Positions 6,508-10,222 of a DNA stretch of 10,222 bases are shown here, one piece after another. Numbering within the stretch: position 1 is the stretch's first letter; every line of letters starts with the position of its first letter. The notes under the pieces are model-generated. The model was not told the origin of the DNA. It saw only the letters and a list, made by a program, of their open reading frames with translations, and searched no databases. The stretch is from NCBI GenBank assembly GCA_005888335.1, contig VAWY01000159.1, forward strand, positions 1 through 10,222, read 5' to 3'. The position numbers were made by a program, and so were the translations under genes. The stretch comes from Actinomycetota bacterium. Its GTDB lineage: Bacteria > Actinomycetota > Thermoleophilia > Solirubrobacterales > Solirubrobacteraceae.

Positions 6508-7373
6508 GCCGGGACCTTCGCCGGCTCGTAGTCGTAGAAGCCGCGCCCGCTCTTGCGGCCGAGGCGGCCGCTGGCGACCATGCGCTTCATCAGCGGCGGG
6601 GGCGCGTACTCGGGGCGCTTGAACTCCTCGTAGAGCGAGTCGCAGACGTTGTAGAGGACGTCGAGGCCGATGAAGTCGCACAGGGTCAGCGGGCCCATCG
6701 GGTGCCCGCAGCCCAGGTGCATGCCCTCGTCGATGTCCTCGCGGCTGGCGAAGCCCTCCTCGTACATGCGCACGGCGGCCATCAGATGCGGGACCAGCAG
6801 CATGTTGACGATGAAGCCCGAGCGGTCCTTGGTGCGGATGGGCCGCTTGCCGAGCCGCTGGACGAACGCCTCGGCGCTCGTCACCGTCTCATCGCTGCTG
6901 TCGAGGCCGACGACGACCTCGACGAGCTTCATGACCGGGACGGGCGAGAAGAAGTGCAGGCCCAGGACGCGCTCGGGGCGCGTCGTCCACGAGGCGAGCT
7001 GCGCGATCGGGATCGAGGAGGTGTTGGAGGCGAGGATCGCCGCGTCGGGGAGGTGCTGGTCGAGGTCGCGGAAGAGCGGGCCCTTGACGGTGATGTCCTC
7101 GGTGACCGCCTCGATGACGATCTCGGCGTCGGCGAGCGCGTCGAGCTCGGTGTGGAAGCTGATGCGCTCGAGCAGCGCGTGCGCGTCGTCGGGCGTCAGC
7201 TTGCCGCGCTCGACGGCGTGGGCGACGGACGCCTCGATGCGCCCGCGGGAGCGCTCGAGGACGTCGGCGCCGGGCTCGAAGACGCGGACGCGCTCGCCCG
7301 TGCGGGCGGCGGACTCGGCGATGCCCGAGCCCATGAAGCCGGCGCCCACGACGCCGACGGTGCCAGGTGGCAT
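6504..7373 (-). CDS. 3-hydroxyacyl-CoA (3-hydroxybutyryl-CoA) dehydrogenase
   Basis: This 289-residue single-function dehydrogenase is of the Hbd/FadB2/PaaH type. The N-terminal Rossmann fold shows GVVGAGFMGSGIA (Gly10, Gly12, Gly15), with Glu33 after the second strand, which is compatible with NAD. The active-site residues of the mitochondrial HAD family are all in place at the same relative spacing: Ser119 in SNTSS, His140 in HFFSPVPVMKLVE, Glu152, and Asn190 in GFIVNMLLVP. The C-terminal domain ends KSGRGFYDYE. It oxidises L-3-hydroxyacyl-CoA to 3-ketoacyl-CoA. The ATG at 7373 has a GGAGGT six bases upstream, so the longer open frame to 7475 is rejected. It overlaps the acyl-CoA dehydrogenase start by 4 bp (ATGA), so the two are translationally coupled. 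Confidence 0.95.
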   Translation of the reverse strand: MPPGTVGVVGAGFMGSGIAESAARTGERVRVFEPGADVLERSRGRIEASVAHAVERGKLTPDDAHALLERISFHTELDALADAEIVIEAVTEDITVKGPLFRDLDQHLPDAAILASNTSSIPIAQLASWTTRPERVLGLHFFSPVPVMKLVEVVVGLDSSDETVTSAEAFVQRLGKRPIRTKDRSGFIVNMLLVPHLMAAVRMYEEGFASREDIDEGMHLGCGHPMGPLTLCDFIGLDVLYNVCDSLYEEFKRPEYAPPPLMKRMVASGRLGRKSGRGFYDYEPAKVPA

Positions 7374-7379
7374 TGATCT

Positions 7380-7385
7380 ACCTCC
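7380..7385 (-). promoter_or_regulatory. Shine-Dalgarno of the 3-hydroxyacyl-CoA dehydrogenase
   Basis: On the minus strand GGAGGT lies six bases before the ATG at 7373. It decides the start against the 34-codon longer open frame. Confidence 0.8.
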
Positions 7386-7413
7386 AGATTCTCGCTTGAC
7401 GAAAGGCCAAGAT

Positions 7414-7557
7414 CTACGCCAGGCGCTGCCCAAACGGTCGTCGCAACCGAAAGCGATACCGCCGAAATGTGTCAACCACCAGCGCGAGGAACGCGCCCAG
7501 CACCAGCACGGCGATCACGGCGGCGGCGACGGCCGCACGCAATGCCAACGTCCGCAT
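7414..7557 (-). CDS. Possible small single-pass membrane protein (47 aa)
   Basis: The frame from ATG 7557 to TAG 7414-7416 encodes a short basic start (MRTLALR), a hydrophobic stretch of about 22 residues rich in Ala, Val and Leu (8-29), then a strongly basic tail (FRRYRFRLRRPFGQR). This is the pattern of a tiny N-in or C-in membrane anchor. Third positions are GC-rich in the first 28 codons and less so afterwards. The Shine-Dalgarno is weak, but the ATG overlaps the stop of an upstream tiny ORF (TGATG). It ends 41 bp before the hydroxyacyl-CoA dehydrogenase start, inside the operon spacer. I recognise no family. It could equally be chance coding, or the second half of one small gene broken by a frameshift. 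Confidence 0.35.
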   Translation of the reverse strand: MRTLALRAAVAAAVIAVLVLGAFLALVVDTFRRYRFRLRRPFGQRLA

Positions 7558-7688
7558 CAACCGAGGCCTGCGCCGGCCATCGCTTGCGCGTACTCCGTCG
7601 ATGGCCTGAGGCGTCGTGAGCGCTCGGACGTCATGCGACGTGCCCGGGCCGGCCCGCCCCGTAGTCGCGCTGTGTTGGTATCGGTCAT
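7557..7688 (-). CDS. Possible tiny basic ORF (43 aa), leader-like
   Basis: The ATG at 7688 has AGGA about eight bases upstream and starts MTDTNTARLRGGPARARR. The frame runs to a TGA that shares its last base with the next ATG (TGATG). The product is Arg-rich with no hydrophobic segment and no recognised domain. Third-position GC is roughly 70%, clearly below the flanking genes, which argues against long-standing selection. It could be a leader peptide coupling translation to the 47-aa ORF, or just non-coding spacer. It starts 42 bp after the MDR stop. Confidence 0.22.
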   Translation of the reverse strand: MTDTNTARLRGGPARARRMTSERSRRLRPSTEYAQAMAGAGLG

Positions 7689-7730
7689 CGCGTGTCCTGG
7701 TCGGATGGGCGAGGGCGCGTTCGATGCGCC

Positions 7731-8726
7731 TCAGGCCATCGTGATGACGACCTTGCCCTTGGAGCGGCCGCCTTCGACGTGGGCGAGGGCCTGCGGGGCC
7801 TGGTCGAACGGATACGTGCGGTCGACGACGGGGCGCAGGGCTCCTGCGTCGATGAGCTTGGTGATCTCGTCGAGCTGGGCGCCGCTGGGGCGCATGAAGA
7901 GGAACGAGTAGCGAACGCCATGGCGGCGCGCCGCTCGGCGCGTCTTGAGGCTGAGCAAGGTCATGACCAGCCGCAGCGGGAGACGGAGTCCTTGCTCGCG
8001 GGCGAAGTCGGGGTCCGGCGGGCCGGCGATGCCGATGGCGATGCCGCCTGGCTTGAGGACTCGCAGCGACTTGGTGAGCGTGTCTTTGCTCTGGGAGTCC
8101 AGGACGACGTCGTAGTCGTGGATGACCGTTTCGAAGTCCTGGGTTCGGTAGTCGATGACGATGTCGGCGCCGAGGTCGCGGACCCAGTCGACGTTGCTGG
8201 TGCCGGTGGTGGTGGCGACGGTCGCCCCGAGGTGTTTGGCCAGTTGGATGGCGTAGGTGCCGACGCCGCCGGAGCCGGCGTGGATGAGCACCTTCTGGCC
8301 GGGCTGCAGGTTGGCTTGCTCGATGAGCGCCTGCCACGCGGTCAGGGCGACCAACGGCGCCGAGGCCGCCTCGGCCATCGAGAGGCTCGCGGGCTTGATG
8401 GCGAGGTCGTCCTCGTGGACGGCGATGCGCTGGGCGAAGGTTCCCATGCGGCCGTCGCGCGGCCGCGCGTAGACCTCGTCGCCCACGGCGAAGCGCGTGA
8501 CGGCCGCGCCGACGCGGGTCACGACGCCGGCGAGGTCGTGGCCGAGGATGAACGGCGTCTTGTAGGGGAGGAGGAGCTTGAAGACCGCGTCGCGGATCTT
8601 CGCGTCGAGCAGGTTGACGCCGGCGGCGTGGATGTCGACGAGCACGTCGTGGTCGCCGATCGTGGGCTCGGGGGCGTCGGCGATCTCCATCGGGCGCTTG
8701 TACTTGTTGACCAGGTAGGCCTTCAT
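7731..8726 (-). CDS. NADP-dependent quinone-reductase-like oxidoreductase (zinc-free MDR)
   Basis: This 331-residue MDR protein is of the quinone oxidoreductase type (COG0604). It starts with MKAYLVNKY, has the GroES-like half with VNLLDAKIRD and GHDLAGVVTRVG (62-73), and the Rossmann motif VLIHAGSGGVGTYAIQLAKHLGA (146-168). The usual zinc-binding Cys/Glu set of alcohol dehydrogenases is absent: GHD replaces GHE and there is no structural four-Cys lobe. It therefore probably reduces enones or quinones using NADPH. The C-terminus ends RSKGKVVITM, the normal end for this group. Its start overlaps the upstream hydrolase stop as ATGA, so translation is coupled. A supporting redox step in the beta-oxidation-linked operon is inferred. 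The substrate is unknown. Confidence 0.93.
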   Translation of the reverse strand: MKAYLVNKYKRPMEIADAPEPTIGDHDVLVDIHAAGVNLLDAKIRDAVFKLLLPYKTPFILGHDLAGVVTRVGAAVTRFAVGDEVYARPRDGRMGTFAQRIAVHEDDLAIKPASLSMAEAASAPLVALTAWQALIEQANLQPGQKVLIHAGSGGVGTYAIQLAKHLGATVATTTGTSNVDWVRDLGADIVIDYRTQDFETVIHDYDVVLDSQSKDTLTKSLRVLKPGGIAIGIAGPPDPDFAREQGLRLPLRLVMTLLSLKTRRAARRHGVRYSFLFMRPSGAQLDEITKLIDAGALRPVVDRTYPFDQAPQALAHVEGGRSKGKVVITMA

Positions 8727-9601
8727 GGTTGGCTCGTCTCGAGGAACTCGAGGACGGCGGGGACGAACTGCTGGTGGTACTGGAAGACTCCGCCGTGCCC
8801 GGAGTCGGGGTAGATCGTGAGCTTGGCGTTGGGGATGCGCCGGGCGAGGTCCTCGGAGTGGCTGCTGGCGACCATGACGTCGTTGTCGCCGTTGGCCACG
8901 AAGACCGGCTGGCGGATCCTGCCGAGATCGTGGGGCGTGCCCAGGCCGGCTTCGCGGATCGCCTTGAGCTGGGCGAGTCGGGCCTGCATCGAGATGCGCT
9001 TGTCGCGGTCGGCGGTGCGTTCCTTCAGCCGTGCCATGTAGTCGGTGGCGGCGCGCTTGCCCACCGGGTTGCGGTTGAAGAAGAGGTAGTGCCGGGGGTC
9101 GCGGAGGGTCAGCGCGGCCTTGGTGTACGCGCTGCCGGCGATCAAGGGCATCTTCTCGATCCCGCCGGCGCCGCGGGGGCCGGTGCCGGCGAGGATGACC
9201 TTTCGGACGAGGTCGGGGTGCTCGAGGGTGATGACCTGCGCGACGCCGCCGCCGAGCGAGAAGCCGAGGAGGTCGACCTGCTCGTGGCCGAGGGCGCGGA
9301 TGAAGGCGACGGCGTCGGCGGCCATCGCGTCGATGGTGTGCGGCACCGATCCGCCCGACGCGCCGACGCCGCGGTTGTCGAAGGCGATGACGTGGCGCTG
9401 GGCGGCGATGCCGTCGATGACGCGGGGGTCCCAGTCGTCCAGGACGGCGGTGAAGTGGTGCAGGAAGACGAGCGGCACGCCGGTGCGCGGGCCGAGCTCG
9501 CGGTAGGCGAACGGCGTGCCGGCGACGCTGATGGTGCGGGTCGGCGCGGTCCTCGATGTCGTGGACGGCGGGCCGGTGTGGAGGGGCGTGGTCGTGGTCA
9601 T
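8723..9601 (-). CDS. Alpha/beta-fold hydrolase (haloperoxidase/esterase-like)
   Basis: This 292-residue alpha/beta hydrolase carries the oxyanion-hole region FLHHF (46-50), the DNRGVGAS turn (75-82), the nucleophile elbow GFSLGG with Ser115, a probable acid Asp239 or Asp241 in NGDNDVMV, and catalytic His269 in DSGHGG. The oxyanion pair is HH rather than the common HG. The first 22 residues are rich in Thr, Ser and Pro and precede the fold (ISVAGTPFAYRELG). The ATG at 9601 is still favoured because GGGAG lies eight bases upstream and it follows the enoyl-CoA hydratase stop by 2 bp. It resembles the non-haem haloperoxidase/3-oxoadipate enol-lactonase-like clade; likely action is on an ester, lactone or thioester. 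The reaction is not determined from sequence. Confidence 0.92.
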   Translation of the reverse strand: MTTTTPLHTGPPSTTSRTAPTRTISVAGTPFAYRELGPRTGVPLVFLHHFTAVLDDWDPRVIDGIAAQRHVIAFDNRGVGASGGSVPHTIDAMAADAVAFIRALGHEQVDLLGFSLGGGVAQVITLEHPDLVRKVILAGTGPRGAGGIEKMPLIAGSAYTKAALTLRDPRHYLFFNRNPVGKRAATDYMARLKERTADRDKRISMQARLAQLKAIREAGLGTPHDLGRIRQPVFVANGDNDVMVASSHSEDLARRIPNAKLTIYPDSGHGGVFQYHQQFVPAVLEFLETSQP

Positions 9602-9603
9602 GT

Positions 9604-10222
9604 TCAGGCTCCCGTGACGCGTGCGAAGCTGCCGGCTTCGAGCGTGTGTTCGTAGGTGGGTGGGTCGTACAGCGGCAGGTCGCCCATCTCCTCGGTGCGT
9701 CGCATGTAGGCGAGCATCGCCTCCTGCGCTCCGGGGCTGGCGAGGGTGGAGAGGAACTCGGCGTTCTCGACGTGCAGCCCGTCCTCGAGGCTCAGTGAGC
9801 CGCCGATGTAGGCGCTGCGCTTGACCGCGGCGACGGTGAACTTCAGTCGCTGCGCGAGCCGGTCGCCGAGCGCGACGGCGCGGTCGATCAGTTCGTCGGC
9901 CGGCACGACCTCGTCGACGTAGCCGATCTCCGCGGCGGACTCGGGATCGAGGCCGCCGCCGTCGAGCATCCGCACCAGTCCCTGGTGGGTGCCGACCAGG
10001 CGCACGAGGCGCTGGGTCCCGCCGCCGCCGGGCGGGAAGCCGAGCAGGATCTCGGGCTGGCCGATGACGTGGTCGCCCTGGGCCATGAGGCGGTAGTCGC
10101 AGGCCAGCGCGAGCTCTGAGCCGATGCCGAGCGCCGAGCCGTTGAGCGCGGCGATGAACACGGCGCCGCAGCGGTTCATCCGCAGGAACGTCTCGTGCAC
10201 GTCGAGGAGCTCCATGGCGCCG
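9604..10222 (-). CDS. Enoyl-CoA hydratase/isomerase (crotonase), 5' end beyond window
   Basis: The open frame runs from the window edge (10222) to a TGA at 9604-9606, giving about 206 residues; the family is usually about 260, so roughly the first 55-60 residues are missing. Visible motifs are AALNGSALGIGSELALACDYRLM, with the second oxyanion-hole glycine region and the first catalytic Glu, and IGQPEILLGFPPGGGGTQRLVRLVG, with the second catalytic Glu and the family glycine loop. Both Glu residues of true hydratases (rat Glu144/Glu164) have counterparts, separated by 21 residues here instead of 20. Hydration of 2-enoyl-CoA to 3-hydroxyacyl-CoA is thus likely. The ATG at 10215 is internal, not the start. 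It heads the minus-strand operon as seen here, 2 bp before the hydrolase. Confidence 0.93.
   Translation of the reverse strand, partial: GAMELLDVHETFLRMNRCGAVFIAALNGSALGIGSELALACDYRLMAQGDHVIGQPEILLGFPPGGGGTQRLVRLVGTHQGLVRMLDGGGLDPESAAEIGYVDEVVPADELIDRAVALGDRLAQRLKFTVAAVKRSAYIGGSLSLEDGLHVENAEFLSTLASPGAQEAMLAYMRRTEEMGDLPLYDPPTYEHTLEAGSFARVTGA

Noticed and set aside
5125..6531. Long plus-strand open frame opposite the acyl-CoA dehydrogenase
   Set aside because: It lies antisense to a gene with complete family motifs. The product is Arg/Ala/Leu/Asp-rich without any domain, as expected for an antisense frame in high-GC DNA.
7414..8337. Minus-strand 307-codon frame through the MDR gene and spacer
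   Set aside because: From 7731 to 8337 it is an Arg/His/Pro-rich shadow of the MDR gene on the same strand. Only its last 47 codons (the hydrophobic ORF) may be real, and they are listed separately.

Overview
The window is very GC-rich and densely coded, with G or C at most third codon positions. Its gene content is oxidative catabolism: a flavin monooxygenase, an F420-type luciferase-like oxidoreductase, short- and medium-chain dehydrogenases, beta-oxidation enzymes, and a STAS anti-sigma antagonist. This fits a high-GC soil actinobacterium. Thermoleophilia (Solirubrobacter or Conexibacter-like) or a mycobacterial relative are my guesses; nothing here fixes the genus. No rRNA, tRNA, CRISPR array, transposase, integrase or phage gene was seen.

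Left part, plus strand (1-2240): a tight three-gene operon holds the 3' end of a Baeyer-Villiger-type monooxygenase, an alpha/beta hydrolase overlapping it by 4 bp, and an F420-dependent LLM-class oxidoreductase overlapping the hydrolase by 14 bp behind a strong Shine-Dalgarno. Monooxygenase plus hydrolase is the classical pair for turning a ketone into an ester or lactone and then hydrolysing it. At 2241-2563 is a frameshifted C-terminal remnant of a short-chain dehydrogenase. A lone STAS-domain gene (2564-2938) follows, then about 260 bp of non-coding DNA with several inverted repeats and a weak promoter candidate.

Middle, plus strand (3200-5128): an NADP-dependent MDR enzyme of the PTGR/CurA type and a classical SDR, probably co-transcribed. 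They end in a 227-bp convergent gap (5129-5355) with a perfect 16-bp palindrome and a GC-rich hairpin.

Right part, minus strand, read from 10222 down to 5356: enoyl-CoA hydratase (5' end outside the window), alpha/beta hydrolase (2-bp gap), quinone-reductase-like MDR (ATGA overlap), a 357-bp spacer with two possible tiny overlapping ORFs, 3-hydroxyacyl-CoA dehydrogenase, and acyl-CoA dehydrogenase (ATGA overlap). This supplies three beta-oxidation steps (dehydrogenation, hydration, second oxidation); no thiolase or acyl-CoA ligase is inside the window. Together the clusters look like peripheral and central parts of a pathway degrading a ketone-bearing or cyclic hydrophobic substrate. The substrate is unknown, and no clearly new system is evident. 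The points most worth a second look are the SDR remnant, the tiny ORF pair, the orphan STAS protein and the palindromes.
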